From the NCBI RefSeq assembly GCF_003367315.1, contig NZ_CP031415.1:2416001-2480000 (forward strand): DNA of 64,000 nucleotides, read 5' to 3'. Shown one piece after another: positions 1-9,218 of the stretch. This DNA is from Saccharospirillum mangrovi. Its GTDB lineage: Bacteria > Pseudomonadota > Gammaproteobacteria > Pseudomonadales > Natronospirillaceae. Position 1 is the stretch's first letter; each line of letters opens with the position of its first letter. Below the pieces are notes generated by a model. That model ran no database searches, was not told where the DNA came from, and saw only the letters and a program-made list of their open reading frames with translations. The translations under genes and the position numbers were made by a program.

Positions 1-144
1 CAATTCAACAAACTGCTCATGGGTGTAGCCATTGAAAACGAGCTTGGCTCCATCGGTGTGAAAGCGAACTTCCAACACACCGCTTGCCGAGCGGTTCAGG
101 TACGCATTGGGAAAAGCGTTTTGATAATCTGCAAAACGGGACAT
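1..144 (-). CDS. Enoyl-CoA hydratase/isomerase family protein, N-terminal 48 residues only (cut by window edge)
   Basis: The first 48 codons are visible; the gene runs off the left edge. The peptide starts MSRFADYQNAFPNAYL and continues with GVLEVRFHTDG and LVFNGYTHEQF. This resembles the start of crotonase-fold enoyl-CoA hydratase/isomerase proteins, where a short strand-rich segment precedes the oxyanion-hole region. A GAGGAG Shine-Dalgarno sequence lies a few bases upstream of the ATG, which fixes the start. No catalytic residues are in view, so the reaction cannot be assigned. It lies in the same direction as the downstream half of the GST gene at 232-867, about 90 bp away. Confidence 0.5.
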   Translation of the reverse strand, partial: MSRFADYQNAFPNAYLNRSASGVLEVRFHTDGAKLVFNGYTHEQFVEL

Positions 145-231
145 GATTTTCTCCTCAATTATTTCGTCTGATTTTGGTCTGTTATTTGGTTTGCTATTTG
201 AAACTGATGGCAAAGCAATCAGTTGCGCGGA

Positions 232-867
232 TCAGCTTTTTGGAATCAGTGCCTCGACTCGGGCAATGGCTCGAACCACCGCCGGGCGCGTTGCGATTTC
301 GTCATACCAGCGCGACAGGTTGGGCTTGTCGTCCAACGTCACCTCGGCAAAGGCGCGTCGCCACAGCCAACCGAAGTGAACGATGTCGGCGATAGTAAAG
401 TTGTCACCGGCGACGAACGGCTGTGTTGCCAGCCGGCCATCGAGCAACGTCAGCAGGCGTTCGGCTTCGCCGGAAAAACGCGCTTCGGCAATCGGCTGTG
501 GTTCGGCGGCATAACGTTTGAAAAAGCCGGCATTACCCAGCGCCGGACTTAAGCCAGAGGCGTGAAAAAACAGTTGCTCGAAAACCGGGGCTCGCGCGGG
601 GTAATCCTTCGGCAGCAACTGCCCGGTTTTCTCCGCGAGATAAACCAGAATGGCGGCACTTTCAGTAACGACTAACGGAGCATCGTCAGCCTCCCGATCC
701 ACCAACACCGGCACCTTGCCATTGGGGTTGAGCGCCAGAAACGACGCCTGTTGCTGTTCGTTGTTGCGGACATTGACCGGTTTCAGGTCGTAGGCCAGGC
801 CCATCTCTTCCAACGCAATCGGAACCTTGACGCTGTTCGGGGTGGCAAATGCGTAGACTTCAATCAT
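232..867 (-). CDS. Glutathione S-transferase family protein
   Basis: This 211-residue protein has the usual two-domain GST plan. The N-terminal thioredoxin fold (about residues 1-83) carries the ATPNSVKV active-site turn, the NPNGKVPVLVD segment with the cis-proline, and the ESAAILVYL glutathione-binding turn. The all-helical C-terminal domain includes FTIADI, the N-capping box region typical of GSTs. Such cytosolic enzymes conjugate or reduce electrophiles with glutathione; the substrate cannot be read from sequence. It is transcribed divergently from the LysR gene at 987, which is the obvious candidate regulator. The length is normal for the family. Confidence 0.85.
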   Translation of the reverse strand: MIEVYAFATPNSVKVPIALEEMGLAYDLKPVNVRNNEQQQASFLALNPNGKVPVLVDREADDAPLVVTESAAILVYLAEKTGQLLPKDYPARAPVFEQLFFHASGLSPALGNAGFFKRYAAEPQPIAEARFSGEAERLLTLLDGRLATQPFVAGDNFTIADIVHFGWLWRRAFAEVTLDDKPNLSRWYDEIATRPAVVRAIARVEALIPKS

Positions 868-968
868 CTGTGAACTCCTTCGACATCACTGTCTGGGTTG
901 TTTGTAAGCGGGGACAGTTATATCCATTCCTCAGAAGTCATGGCAGACTGGAAAAAGCAATATTGGTT

Positions 969-983
969 ATTCCATAAAGGAAT
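969..983. promoter_or_regulatory. Candidate LysR-type operator (perfect 15-bp palindrome, T-N11-A)
   Basis: The sequence ATTCCATAAAGGAAT is a perfect 5-5-5 inverted repeat and fits the T-N11-A rule for LysR-type sites. It lies in the divergent GST/LysR interval and overlaps the AAAGGA ribosome-binding region of the LysR gene, whose ATG is at 987. This placement suggests autoregulation. Binding is inferred from shape only. Confidence 0.4.
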
Positions 984-986
984 GAT

Positions 987-1877
987 ATGGACAGATTTCA
1001 GGCAATGAATGTGTTTGTACGGGTGGTAGAAACGGGATCTTTTTCAGGAGCGGCTCGTCAAATCGGAGTTGGTCAGCCCGCTGTTTCCAAAACCATCGCG
1101 CAATTGGAAGACCGGTTGCAGGTGCGTTTGCTGGTTCGTTCGACACACGGACTGACACCGACCGATGCCGGCTTGCGTTTCTATGAAAGGGCACGGGCGG
1201 CCATTCGTGAAGCCGACGACGCAGAAGAAGCGGCCCGGGGGGAAGGTGCGGGGCTTTTGGGGCGCCTCAGAATTTCGGCGACAACAACGTTCACACGCCT
1301 GCTGATCATCCCCCACCTGCCGGAATTTTTGGCACTGCACCCGGAACTGAGCATTGATGTGGTTATGGATGACCGGGTAATTGACTTGGTGGCAGAAGGC
1401 ATCGACATAGCATTGCGCATCGGTAAGCTTGCCGATTCCAGCGCTGTGGCGCGGCGTCTTGCACGCGGCAAACGGTCGGTTATCGCCACACCCAGCTATC
1501 TGTCACAGGCAGGCATACCAAGAACGCCGGCCGACCTTGCCAGCCACGAAGCGGTTATCTACAACCAACTGACCAACCACTGGACCTTCAACCGCAATGG
1601 CACGGAAACATCGATTACCGTTAACGGCCGGGTGCGCCTCGGCGCCGCCGAGGGTATTCGTGCGGCAGTGCTGGCTCACATAGGGCTGACGATCAATTCC
1701 GACTGGATGTTTGCACCCGAACTTGCCAACGGCACCGTTGTTCGTGTGCTAGAAGACTGGTCACTTGCTCCCATTGATCTCTGGGCAGTATTTCCCACCG
1801 GCAGGCTTGCCAGCACCAAGGCGCGGGCCTTCGCCGATTTTGTCGAAAAACTGCTGAAACGGGAGACGGAACAATAA
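987..1877 (+). CDS. LysR family transcriptional regulator
   Basis: This 296-residue protein has an N-terminal winged helix-turn-helix: FVRVVETGSFSGAARQIGV, followed by QPAVSKTIAQLEDRL (residues about 5-60). A long linker helix and a periplasmic-binding-like effector domain follow (about 90-290). The domain plan and length are those of LysR-type regulators close to the DNA-binding consensus of the CrgA/DmlR subgroup. It diverges from the GST gene, so that gene and its own promoter are likely targets. A T-N11-A palindrome sits just upstream of the start. The effector is unknown. Confidence 0.88.
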   Translation: MDRFQAMNVFVRVVETGSFSGAARQIGVGQPAVSKTIAQLEDRLQVRLLVRSTHGLTPTDAGLRFYERARAAIREADDAEEAARGEGAGLLGRLRISATTTFTRLLIIPHLPEFLALHPELSIDVVMDDRVIDLVAEGIDIALRIGKLADSSAVARRLARGKRSVIATPSYLSQAGIPRTPADLASHEAVIYNQLTNHWTFNRNGTETSITVNGRVRLGAAEGIRAAVLAHIGLTINSDWMFAPELANGTVVRVLEDWSLAPIDLWAVFPTGRLASTKARAFADFVEKLLKRETEQ

Positions 1878-1954
1878 GCCAGAGGTTGTATCGACGGAGG
1901 AAAATATTCGCAGTTGCGGTGGTGGAAATACTGCCAACAATCAGGCGATGTTAA

Positions 1955-1973
1955 GGGCGGCGTTGCACCGCCC
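1955..1973. terminator. Weak GC hairpin between convergent LysR and guaA
   Basis: GGGCGG and CCGCCC arms (6 bp) enclose a 7-nt loop in the 104-bp convergent gap. Only a short T stretch (GTTT on the plus strand) follows, so it may act as a shared weak terminator. Nothing else is apparent in this gap. Confidence 0.35.
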
Positions 1974-1981
1974 GTTTCACC

Positions 1982-3571
1982 TTATTCCCACTCAATCGTC
2001 GCCGGCGGCTTGCCGGAAATATCGTAGGTAACGCGCGACACGCCGCTGATCTCATTGATGATGCGGCTCGATACACGGCCCAGTAATTCATACGGCAGAT
2101 GCGCCCAGCGGGCGGTCATAAAGTCGATGGTTTCGACCGCGCGTACCGCTATCACCCATTCGTAACGGCGGCCATCGCCGACCACGCCGACCGAACGCAC
2201 CGGCAGGAATACCGCGAACGCCTGGGAGACTTTGTGGTACCAGTCGGCCTTGTGCAGTTCTTCGATAAAGATAGCGTCGGCTTCACGCAGCAGGTCGGCG
2301 TATTCCTTTTTCACTTCGCCGAGAATGCGCACGCCCAAACCCGGACCGGGGAACGGATGGCGGTAAACCATGTCGAAAGGCAAGCCGAGTTCGAGGCCGA
2401 TTTTGCGCACTTCGTCTTTGAACAATTCGCGCAATGGTTCGACCAGTTCCAGCTTCATATCATCCGGCAAACCACCGACATTATGGTGCGATTTAATGAC
2501 GTGTGCCTTGCCGGTTTTGGACGCGGCGGATTCGATGACGTCTGGGTAAATGGTGCCCTGAGCAAGGAAGTCGACATCTTGCAATTTAGTCGCTTCTTCA
2601 TCGAAGACTTCAATAAATTGATGGCCGATAATTTTGCGTTTTTTCTCCGGGTCTGCTTCACCTTTGAGCGCATTTAAAAAGCGCTCTTCGGCGTTGGCGC
2701 GGATGACTTTGACGCCCATGTGTTCAGCAAAGGTATCCATTACTTGGTCGCCTTCGCCTTTGCGCAACAAACCGTTATCGACGAACACACACACCAACTG
2801 GTCGCCAACGGCTTGATGCAACAGCGCAGCCACCACTGACGAATCGACACCACCCGACAAACCCAACAGAACTTTGCGGTTACCGACTTGTTCGCGTACG
2901 CGCGCGGTCATGTCTTCGATGATGTTGGCGGCTGTCCAAAGGGCGTCGCAGCCACAGATGGTGCGAGTAAAACGCTCCAGAATTTCCAGACCTTTTAACG
3001 TATGAGTCACTTCCGGGTGGAACTGGATGCCGTAAAAACGACGGCTGTCATCCGACATGGCGGCGATGGGGCACGACGGCGTGGACGCCATCAATTGGAA
3101 GCCTTCGGGCATGGCACTGACTTTATCGCCGTGGCTCATCCAGACATCGAGAATTGCCTTGCCGTCACTCTTACCATCAAGATTGCGGTCGCTGAAACCG
3201 TCGAGCAGTTTGCCAGCGTTATCGATCTGCACTTCGGCGTAGCCGAATTCCTGTTCTTTCGAACCGATGACCGAGCCGCCCAACTGTTCGGCCATGGTTT
3301 GCATGCCGTAGCAGATGCCCAATACCGGAACGCCGAAATCGAATACCCGTTGTGGCGCGCGCGGTGAATTCTCAGCATGAACCGACTCAGGACCGCCGGA
3401 CAAAATAATGCCGTGCGGATTGAATGCGTCGATCTCGTCGGCGGTCATTTCGTAGGTGTGAATTTCACAGTAAACGCCAATTTCGCGCACACGACGCGCA
3501 ATCAATTGGGTGTATTGCGAACCGAAGTCGAGGATCAGAATCTTCTGGGCGTGAATATCAAGTTGAGTCAT
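1982..3571 (-). CDS. guaA: GMP synthase (glutamine-hydrolysing)
   Basis: GuaA converts XMP to GMP using ATP and glutamine in the last step of guanine nucleotide synthesis. The 529-residue protein carries a class I glutamine amidotransferase domain (about 8-205) with nucleophile Cys87 in GICYGM and the His185/Glu187 pair in FHPEV. An ATP-pyrophosphatase domain follows with the PP-loop SGGVDS at 239-244, then the C-terminal dimerisation domain ending in PPATIEWE, the normal family terminus. It lies downstream of guaB on the same strand, giving the classic guaBA order, but a hairpin separates the two genes. Confidence 0.97.
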   Translation of the reverse strand: MTQLDIHAQKILILDFGSQYTQLIARRVREIGVYCEIHTYEMTADEIDAFNPHGIILSGGPESVHAENSPRAPQRVFDFGVPVLGICYGMQTMAEQLGGSVIGSKEQEFGYAEVQIDNAGKLLDGFSDRNLDGKSDGKAILDVWMSHGDKVSAMPEGFQLMASTPSCPIAAMSDDSRRFYGIQFHPEVTHTLKGLEILERFTRTICGCDALWTAANIIEDMTARVREQVGNRKVLLGLSGGVDSSVVAALLHQAVGDQLVCVFVDNGLLRKGEGDQVMDTFAEHMGVKVIRANAEERFLNALKGEADPEKKRKIIGHQFIEVFDEEATKLQDVDFLAQGTIYPDVIESAASKTGKAHVIKSHHNVGGLPDDMKLELVEPLRELFKDEVRKIGLELGLPFDMVYRHPFPGPGLGVRILGEVKKEYADLLREADAIFIEELHKADWYHKVSQAFAVFLPVRSVGVVGDGRRYEWVIAVRAVETIDFMTARWAHLPYELLGRVSSRIINEISGVSRVTYDISGKPPATIEWE

Positions 3572-3667
3572 GGCGGCGTTCCAGCAGTCAGACGAATAAA
3601 ACGGTTGTGTCGGCGCGGGTGTTTTCGCTCCGACTGACGATTCGGTCGGCCACCATCACGGCGCCGA

Positions 3668-3698
3668 TAAAACAAAGACACCGGCCGCAGCCGGTGTC
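3668..3698 (-). terminator. Hairpin with T-rich tail between guaB and guaA
   Basis: On the minus strand a 9-bp stem (GACACCGGC with GCCGGTGTC, 4-nt loop) is followed by TTTGTTTTATC. It lies 20 bp after the guaB stop codon and about 100 bp before guaA. It looks like an intrinsic terminator or attenuator that would reduce read-through from guaB into guaA. Confidence 0.6.
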
Positions 3699-3716
3699 GG
3701 ATAACGCTCAACCATC

Positions 3717-5186
3717 TTAGGCCAGACGGTAGTTGGGCGCTTCCTTGGTAATCTGCACATCGTGCACGTGGCTTTCTTTTATGCCCGCAGCGGTGATCTG
3801 CACAAATTCCGGTTTGGTGCGCATCTCTTCAATGGTGCGGCAGCCGGTGTAACCCATCGATGCGCGCAGGCCGCCCATCAATTGATGCACCACTGCATGC
3901 AGCGGGCCTTTCACGTTGATGCGACCTTCAATGCCTTCCGGCACCAGTTTTTCGACGCCGCTTTCCACAGTCTGGAAGTAACGGTCGGACGAACCCTGAG
4001 TCTGACCCATGGCACCGAGCGAACCCATGCCGCGATAGCTCTTGTAGGCACGGCCCTGGAACAATTCAACTTCGCCCGGCGACTCATCGGTACCGGCAAA
4101 CATGGAACCGGCCATGATGACTGACGCACCGGCAACGATGGCTTTGGCGATGTCGCCAGAGAACCGAATGCCGCCGTCGGCGATCACCGGAATGCCTTTG
4201 TCGGCCAGTGCGCCAGCCACATCGGCCACCGCCGAAATTTGCGGCACACCAACACCGGCGACGATGCGGGTGGTGCAAATCGAACCTGGGCCAATACCGA
4301 CTTTTACGCCGTCGGCACCGGCTTCGGCCAGGTCCAACGCCGCCGCCGCGGTGGCGATGTTTCCGCCGATCACATCGACCTGCGGGTAATTCTGTTTCAC
4401 CCAGCGCACCCGATCGACCACACCTTTGGAATGGCCGTGAGCGGTGTCGACAACGATGACATCGACGCCGGCGCGCACCAGCGCATCCACACGGTCCGGC
4501 GTTTCCGGGCCGGTACCGACGGCGGCGCCAACGCGCAGGCGGCCATCACTGTCTTTGCAGGCGCTCGGATAGGCCTGGGCTTTGTTAATGTCTTTGACAG
4601 TCATCAGACCGCGCAGGCGGAAGCTGTCGTCAACGACCAGAACTTTTTCGATGCGGTGAACGTGCAGCAGATCGCGCACTTCTTCCGGTGCGACACCTTC
4701 TTTAACGGTGACCAGCTTGTCGCGGCCGGTCATCACGGTTTCGATCAGCGCATCCAGATTTTTCTCAAAGCGCACGTCGCGGCTGGTGACGATGCCGACC
4801 AGATCGTCGCCGTCCATCACTGGCACACCGGAAATGTTGTTTTCGCGGGTCAACATCAGCAGTTCGCGCACCGTGGCGGATTTCTGAATAGTGATCGGAT
4901 CACGCACTACGCCCGCTTCGAATTTCTTCACCAGCCGCACCTGTTGCGCCTGCTGTTCGATGCCCATGCTTTTGTGAATGATGCCGATGCCGCCTTCCTG
5001 CGCCATGGCGATGGCAAGGCGAGCTTCGGTCACGGTGTCCATGGCGGCGGACATCAACGGAATGTTCAGGGCAATGTGTCGGGTCAGTTGGGTCTTGAGT
5101 GTGACGTCTTTGGGCAGGACTTCGGAATAGCCAGGCACAAGCAAGACATCATCAAAGGTGAGAGCGTTCTGGGCGATGCGCAACAT
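3717..5186 (-). CDS. guaB: IMP dehydrogenase
   Basis: GuaB oxidises IMP to XMP with NAD+, the committed step to GMP. The start is set at [16 protein letters not shown] (489 residues): this is the conserved N-terminus, and GGAGGG lies just upstream; a longer reading frame upstream is non-conserved. The TIM barrel is interrupted by two CBS domains (about 95-210, including [20 protein letters not shown]). The catalytic loop [15 protein letters not shown] holds the nucleophilic Cys, and the active-site flap MGSLGAM is present. It is followed by guaA and diverges from xseA, a common gammaproteobacterial arrangement. Confidence 0.97.
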   Translation of the reverse strand: MLRIAQNALTFDDVLLVPGYSEVLPKDVTLKTQLTRHIALNIPLMSAAMDTVTEARLAIAMAQEGGIGIIHKSMGIEQQAQQVRLVKKFEAGVVRDPITIQKSATVRELLMLTRENNISGVPVMDGDDLVGIVTSRDVRFEKNLDALIETVMTGRDKLVTVKEGVAPEEVRDLLHVHRIEKVLVVDDSFRLRGLMTVKDINKAQAYPSACKDSDGRLRVGAAVGTGPETPDRVDALVRAGVDVIVVDTAHGHSKGVVDRVRWVKQNYPQVDVIGGNIATAAAALDLAEAGADGVKVGIGPGSICTTRIVAGVGVPQISAVADVAGALADKGIPVIADGGIRFSGDIAKAIVAGASVIMAGSMFAGTDESPGEVELFQGRAYKSYRGMGSLGAMGQTQGSSDRYFQTVESGVEKLVPEGIEGRINVKGPLHAVVHQLMGGLRASMGYTGCRTIEEMRTKPEFVQITAAGIKESHVHDVQITKEAPNYRLA

Positions 5187-5253
5187 GGACTTCCCTCCGG
5201 GAAAAGTGGGAAAGAGGTGACCGCAAAGAGGCGATAACCTGAGTTGGCGCGGC

Positions 5254-5282
5254 ATTATAACCAGTTTTGACTTCGAGCAAAG
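5254..5282 (-). promoter_or_regulatory. Probable guaB promoter with GC-rich discriminator
   Basis: A perfect TATAAT -10 box (minus strand, 5259-5254) lies about 70 bp upstream of the guaB ATG. A poor TTTGCT-like -35 sits 16 bp further up. The bases immediately after the -10, GCCGCGCC, form a GC-rich discriminator, a known hallmark of stringently controlled promoters such as E. coli guaB. The rest of the 280-bp guaB/xseA interval shows no further clear feature. Confidence 0.5.
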
Positions 5283-5466
5283 TTTTATGCTCAAATCGCG
5301 CGTTTATATACGCTGCCCTTTTGCGGGCCACGCAAATGTAACGGCAGCCGTTTCCTTGGCCCATCCGGGCAAGTGCCACCTGGGCCGGTTCGGTGTTTGA
5401 ACGAGAGTTTGATCGAGAGTTCAATCAAGAGCCCCATCCAGACACTGATCCCAGGCACTGTATTAG

Positions 5467-6819
5467 ATGGCAATTTCAGACCCTCAAAGCCCCCTCACCG
5501 TCAGCCAATTAAACCGTCAGGTTAAGTTTCTGCTGGAACATCAGTATCCGGCGGTGCCGGTGTCGGGTGAGCTGTCGAACGTGGCGCGGCCGGCGTCCGG
5601 CCATCTGTATTTCACCTTGAAAGACGGCAACGCTCAGGTGCGTTGCGCCATGTTCCGTTCCAGCCTTGAACGTTCCAGCTATCGGCCGAAAGAAGGCGAT
5701 CAGGTGATTGTGCGTGGCCGGGTCAGCCTGTACGAAGGCCGCGGCGACTATCAGATCATCGTCTCGTCGATGCAGCCGGACGGCGAAGGTGCACTGCAAC
5801 AGGCGTTCTTTCAGCTTAAAGAACGGCTGGAAAAAGAAGGCCTGTTCGCCCCGGAACACAAGCAGCCGCTGCCAGAACACATCCGCACCGTCGGCGTGGT
5901 GACTTCCCGCACCGGCGCCGCCTTGCACGACATTTTAACGGTGCTCAAACGCCGCTTCCCGGCCATGGCCGTGATCCTCTATCCGGTCGCTGTTCAAGGC
6001 GACGAAGCGCCGGGGCAGATTGTGACGGCCATCGAAACCGCCAACCGACTGAACCAGGTCGATGCGCTGATCGTCGGTCGTGGCGGCGGTTCGCTGGAAG
6101 ATTTGTGGTCGTTCAATGAAGAAGCCGTGGCGCGAGCGATTTTTGCGTCGCGGCTGCCGATTGTCTCGGCCGTCGGTCACGAAGTGGATGTATCGATCAG
6201 CGATTTTGTCGCCGATGTGCGCGCCGCCACGCCGTCGCAAGCGGCCGAACTGATCAGCCCGGATCAGAATGATATTCGCCGTTTATTGATCAACCAACGC
6301 GCGCGTTTGGCACGCGGACTGGACCAACGCCTGCAAGCCGACCGCCGCCGTCTGCTGCACGCCCGCCAGCGACTACGCGACCCCGGTGGCTTGCTGCGCG
6401 AATGGCAACAACGGCTCGATGAACGTGCCGGTCGCTTGCTGCGCGCTTTGAAAGCCAGCCAGCACAGCCGTAACCAGAATTTCCAGACGTTAACCGCTCG
6501 CTTGCGTCGCGCCAGCCCGATTGCCCAGCTCAACAGCGACCGGCGTCGATTGGAACAACTCGATAAACAACTGCGTCGTCTGGCGCAACAACAACTGCCG
6601 CCGCGCCGTCAGCAGCTCGGCTCCCTCGCCCGCCGTCTCAACGCCTTGTCGCCGTTGAATACACTGGAGCGCGGCTACAGCATCACCCGCGACGAACACA
6701 ACACCGTGGTGCAACGCGCCGACGATGTCAGCGCCGGGCAACGCATCACCACCTTGTTGCGCTCGGGCAAAATCGTCAGTCGGGTAGAACAGATTGAAGC
6801 GGCGGATAAAGACGACTGA
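5467..6819 (+). CDS. xseA: Exodeoxyribonuclease VII large subunit
   Basis: XseA forms, with several XseB subunits, a nuclease that degrades single-stranded DNA into oligonucleotides. The 450-residue protein has the N-terminal OB-fold (about 10-105, LTVSQLNRQVKFLLE and GELSN), the catalytic core with VGVVTSRTGAALHDI, GRGGGSLEDLWSFN and VGHEVDVSISDFVADVRAATPS, and a long Arg/Gln-rich helical C-terminal region that bridges to XseB. No xseB is in the window. The ATG has only a weak Shine-Dalgarno. It diverges from guaB, as in many gammaproteobacteria. Confidence 0.96.
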   Translation: MAISDPQSPLTVSQLNRQVKFLLEHQYPAVPVSGELSNVARPASGHLYFTLKDGNAQVRCAMFRSSLERSSYRPKEGDQVIVRGRVSLYEGRGDYQIIVSSMQPDGEGALQQAFFQLKERLEKEGLFAPEHKQPLPEHIRTVGVVTSRTGAALHDILTVLKRRFPAMAVILYPVAVQGDEAPGQIVTAIETANRLNQVDALIVGRGGGSLEDLWSFNEEAVARAIFASRLPIVSAVGHEVDVSISDFVADVRAATPSQAAELISPDQNDIRRLLINQRARLARGLDQRLQADRRRLLHARQRLRDPGGLLREWQQRLDERAGRLLRALKASQHSRNQNFQTLTARLRRASPIAQLNSDRRRLEQLDKQLRRLAQQQLPPRRQQLGSLARRLNALSPLNTLERGYSITRDEHNTVVQRADDVSAGQRITTLLRSGKIVSRVEQIEAADKDD

Positions 6820-6829
6820 CGTCGTTCGA

Positions 6830-7702
6830 TTAAACCAGCGGTAAAAAGACGTCGGTCTGCTGCTCGGTTTCGGGCAGGTCGGGGAATAAACTCAGGCGCT
6901 CAAAAAAGATCGGAAAATTCCGCACCTCTTCGCCACTGTTCGGCAGCCATTCACCATACAGAAAACGCACCGTATCGATCAGATTATCGGTCGAACCGTG
7001 ATGTCTCAGTACGGCGCAACGACCCGCAGGCAGCTCGCTGGCAACGACGCCGGCGTCGTTGTCCGCCACCGGGCCTTTGATCGAGGCCGCCAGATCCATG
7101 CGGTAGTCTTCCGGCGGAATCAAAGCCGGGTCTTCATAAACGATGTTAAAGGTCCGGCTGACGCTCGGCGTCACGCCATGGGCTTTACGCCATTCAATAA
7201 AACGACGAATGCTGAGATGCAGATCCGGTTCCGGACCGCGATGTGTTAACACGGCAATGGGTGTGGCCGGAAAATCAATGACACGAACATCGGCATGGTG
7301 TTGTCCCAGTTTCATAGGGCGAGTCCTCGACAAAGTTTGGAGTTGTCGCCAGGTGGTTCCATTGGGCGCGGCGCGAAAGTCACTCGGGCTTTGTTCAAAG
7401 CAGCGTTTAAAAGCGCGCGAAAACGCTTCGGCACTGCCAAATCCTGCCTCCAAGGCAATGTCCAGAATCGAGCGGTCGGTGCGATACACCAGTTGGAAAC
7501 TGGCGCGGCGCAAGCGCAACCACTGCACAAACTGATACAGGCTGATGCCGTAGTAGTATGCAAACTGGCGTTGGAAGTGGAATTTGGAACAGCAGGCGAC
7601 ATCGCTCAGTCGGTTCAAGTCGAGTGGCTCGTCGAGATGGCTGTCGATGTAATCCAGAACGCGTTGAAATCGCTCGTCGTAACGTTGCCGCACTTGGCTC
7701 AT
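6830..7702 (-). CDS. AraC family regulator with GyrI-like effector domain
   Basis: The 290-residue protein begins MSQVRQRYDERFQRVLDYI, with a GGGGGAG ribosome-binding site upstream; an upstream in-frame extension is low-complexity and rejected. Residues 1-110 form the double helix-turn-helix of AraC/XylS proteins (CSKFHFQRQFAYYYG and GFGSAEAFSRAFKRCFEQSP). Residues about 130-290 form a GyrI-like/SbmC small-molecule-binding domain (FPATPIAVLTHRG, LPAGRCAVLRHHGS, WLPNSGEEVRN). Proteins of this build (Rob- or SoxS-like DNA-binding fused to GyrI-like) usually sense drugs or amphipathic ligands. It converges on xseA. The ligand and targets are unknown. Confidence 0.88.
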   Translation of the reverse strand: MSQVRQRYDERFQRVLDYIDSHLDEPLDLNRLSDVACCSKFHFQRQFAYYYGISLYQFVQWLRLRRASFQLVYRTDRSILDIALEAGFGSAEAFSRAFKRCFEQSPSDFRAAPNGTTWRQLQTLSRTRPMKLGQHHADVRVIDFPATPIAVLTHRGPEPDLHLSIRRFIEWRKAHGVTPSVSRTFNIVYEDPALIPPEDYRMDLAASIKGPVADNDAGVVASELPAGRCAVLRHHGSTDNLIDTVRFLYGEWLPNSGEEVRNFPIFFERLSLFPDLPETEQQTDVFLPLV

Positions 7703-7782
7703 TTGGAATCTCCCCCTGGCGATAGCCACTGTACGGCCCTGGCCCCAGCTCAGCTTGATCCAAGTTGCGCTTTTTGCGCGCG

Positions 7783-7812
7783 AAAAAAAGCCGTCACAGT
7801 GACGGCTTTTTT
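7783..7812. terminator. Bidirectional intrinsic terminator downstream of der
   Basis: GCCGTCA and TGACGGC arms with a 3-nt loop are flanked by seven A on one side and seven T on the other, so it can end transcription on both strands. It starts directly after the der stop codon and isolates the der operon from the AraC-type gene. Confidence 0.85.
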
Positions 7813-7814
7813 GT

Positions 7815-9218
7815 TCAACGACGGCGTTGCGGCCCTCGCCCTTTGGCGGCGTGTTCGCGACTCTTACGCACACCCGGACGCGCGTTCGCCTTGTTGGCGT
7901 AGGGGTTTTCACCGACAACAAACTCAAACCGAATCGGCGTGCCGCGAACTTTTAACGCCTTGCGGAAGGCGTTTTCCAGATAGCGTTTGTAGCTGCCCGG
8001 CAATTCGTTGAGCTGATTGCCGTGCACCACAATCACCGGTGGGTTGGACCCGCCCTGGTGTGCATAACGCGGCTTGATGCGGCGGCCGCGCACCATCGGC
8101 GGCTGATGCAGTTCGGTGACACCCTTGAGAATGTTGGTCAGCTGATTGGTGCTCCACTTGCCCCGCGCCGAGGCATAGGCCTGGTTCACCGACTGATACA
8201 GATGGCCGACGTTGGTGCCGTGCAGCGCCGAAATAAAATGAATGTCGGCCCAATCCAGAAACGGCAAGCGACGTTCAATGCTTTCCTTAACTTTCTCTTT
8301 TTGCTCCTGACCAAGACCGTCCCACTTGTTGATGGCGACGACCAAAGCACGGCCCGATTCCAGCACGAACCCAAGCATGTGCATGTCTTGCTCGACCAGA
8401 CCATCGCGCGCGTCGATCACCAGAATGACGACATTGGCGTCCTGAATCGCTTGCAGGGTTTTGACGATGGAGAACTTTTCCACCGCTTCGGAAATGCTTT
8501 TACGGCGACGCACTCCGGCGGTGTCGATCAGTGTGTAAGCCTGATCGTCGCGCTCATAAGGAATGTAGATCGAATCCATGGTCGTGCCGGGGTGGTCGTA
8601 CACCACCACGCGCTCTTCGCCGAGCATGCGGTTGACCAGTGTCGATTTGCCGACGTTCGGTCGGCCAACAATCGCCAGACGGATGTTGTCATCCGTGTCT
8701 TCGTTCGCCAGCGGATCGTCGTCTTCGGGGAATTCCGCCAGCACGTCTTCGAGCAGTGAGCGCACGCCACGGTTGTGCGCGGCGGCAATCGGTCGCGGCT
8801 CAACACCCAGACCGAGTTCGTGGAAATCGCCAATAACGACGTCGGTATCCAGGCCGTCGGTCTTGTTGACCACCAGATGCACCGGCTTGCCGGTTTTACG
8901 CAGATGCTGAGCGATGTGGTTGTCGGCCGCCGTTACGCCCGCCTGGGCGTCGGTGATAAACAACACCACATCGGCTTCGTCGATGGCCGCCAGACTTTGC
9001 TTGGCCATCTGTTCGTCCAGGCCTTCTTCGAAACCGCTGATGCCGCCGGTGTCGATGACGATAAACGACCGATCATCCAGTTTGCCGTCACCGTATTTGC
9101 GGTCACGGGTCAGACCGGCCCAGTCGGCAACCAACGCATCGCGCGAGCGGGTGAAGCGGTTGAACAAGGTCGATTTGCCCACGTTGGGGCGACCGACCAG
9201 AGCGATAACCGGGATCAT
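7815..9218 (-). CDS. der: Ribosome biogenesis GTPase Der (EngA)
   Basis: Der is the tandem-GTPase assembly factor for the 50S ribosomal subunit. The 467-residue protein has two G domains, each with a [10 protein letters not shown]-loop (residues about 8-16 and again near 180), DTGG and DTAG switch II motifs, NKTD and NKWD specificity motifs, and a C-terminal KH-like domain ending in a basic [17 protein letters not shown] tail. It is the last gene of the ispG-hisS-yfgM-bamB-der series; its start codon overlaps the bamB stop by one base. The length is typical. Confidence 0.97.
   Translation of the reverse strand: MIPVIALVGRPNVGKSTLFNRFTRSRDALVADWAGLTRDRKYGDGKLDDRSFIVIDTGGISGFEEGLDEQMAKQSLAAIDEADVVLFITDAQAGVTAADNHIAQHLRKTGKPVHLVVNKTDGLDTDVVIGDFHELGLGVEPRPIAAAHNRGVRSLLEDVLAEFPEDDDPLANEDTDDNIRLAIVGRPNVGKSTLVNRMLGEERVVVYDHPGTTMDSIYIPYERDDQAYTLIDTAGVRRRKSISEAVEKFSIVKTLQAIQDANVVILVIDARDGLVEQDMHMLGFVLESGRALVVAINKWDGLGQEQKEKVKESIERRLPFLDWADIHFISALHGTNVGHLYQSVNQAYASARGKWSTNQLTNILKGVTELHQPPMVRGRRIKPRYAHQGGSNPPVIVVHGNQLNELPGSYKRYLENAFRKALKVRGTPIRFEFVVGENPYANKANARPGVRKSREHAAKGRGPQRRR

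Noticed and set aside
4239-5237. Long open frame (332 codons) opposite guaB
   Set aside because: His/Ala/Asp-rich antisense translation without motifs; guaB is unambiguous.
7703-7927. 75-codon N-terminal extension of the AraC-type regulator
   Set aside because: It is Arg/Thr-rich low complexity and would run through the bidirectional terminator into the der 3' end. A good ribosome-binding site supports 7702.
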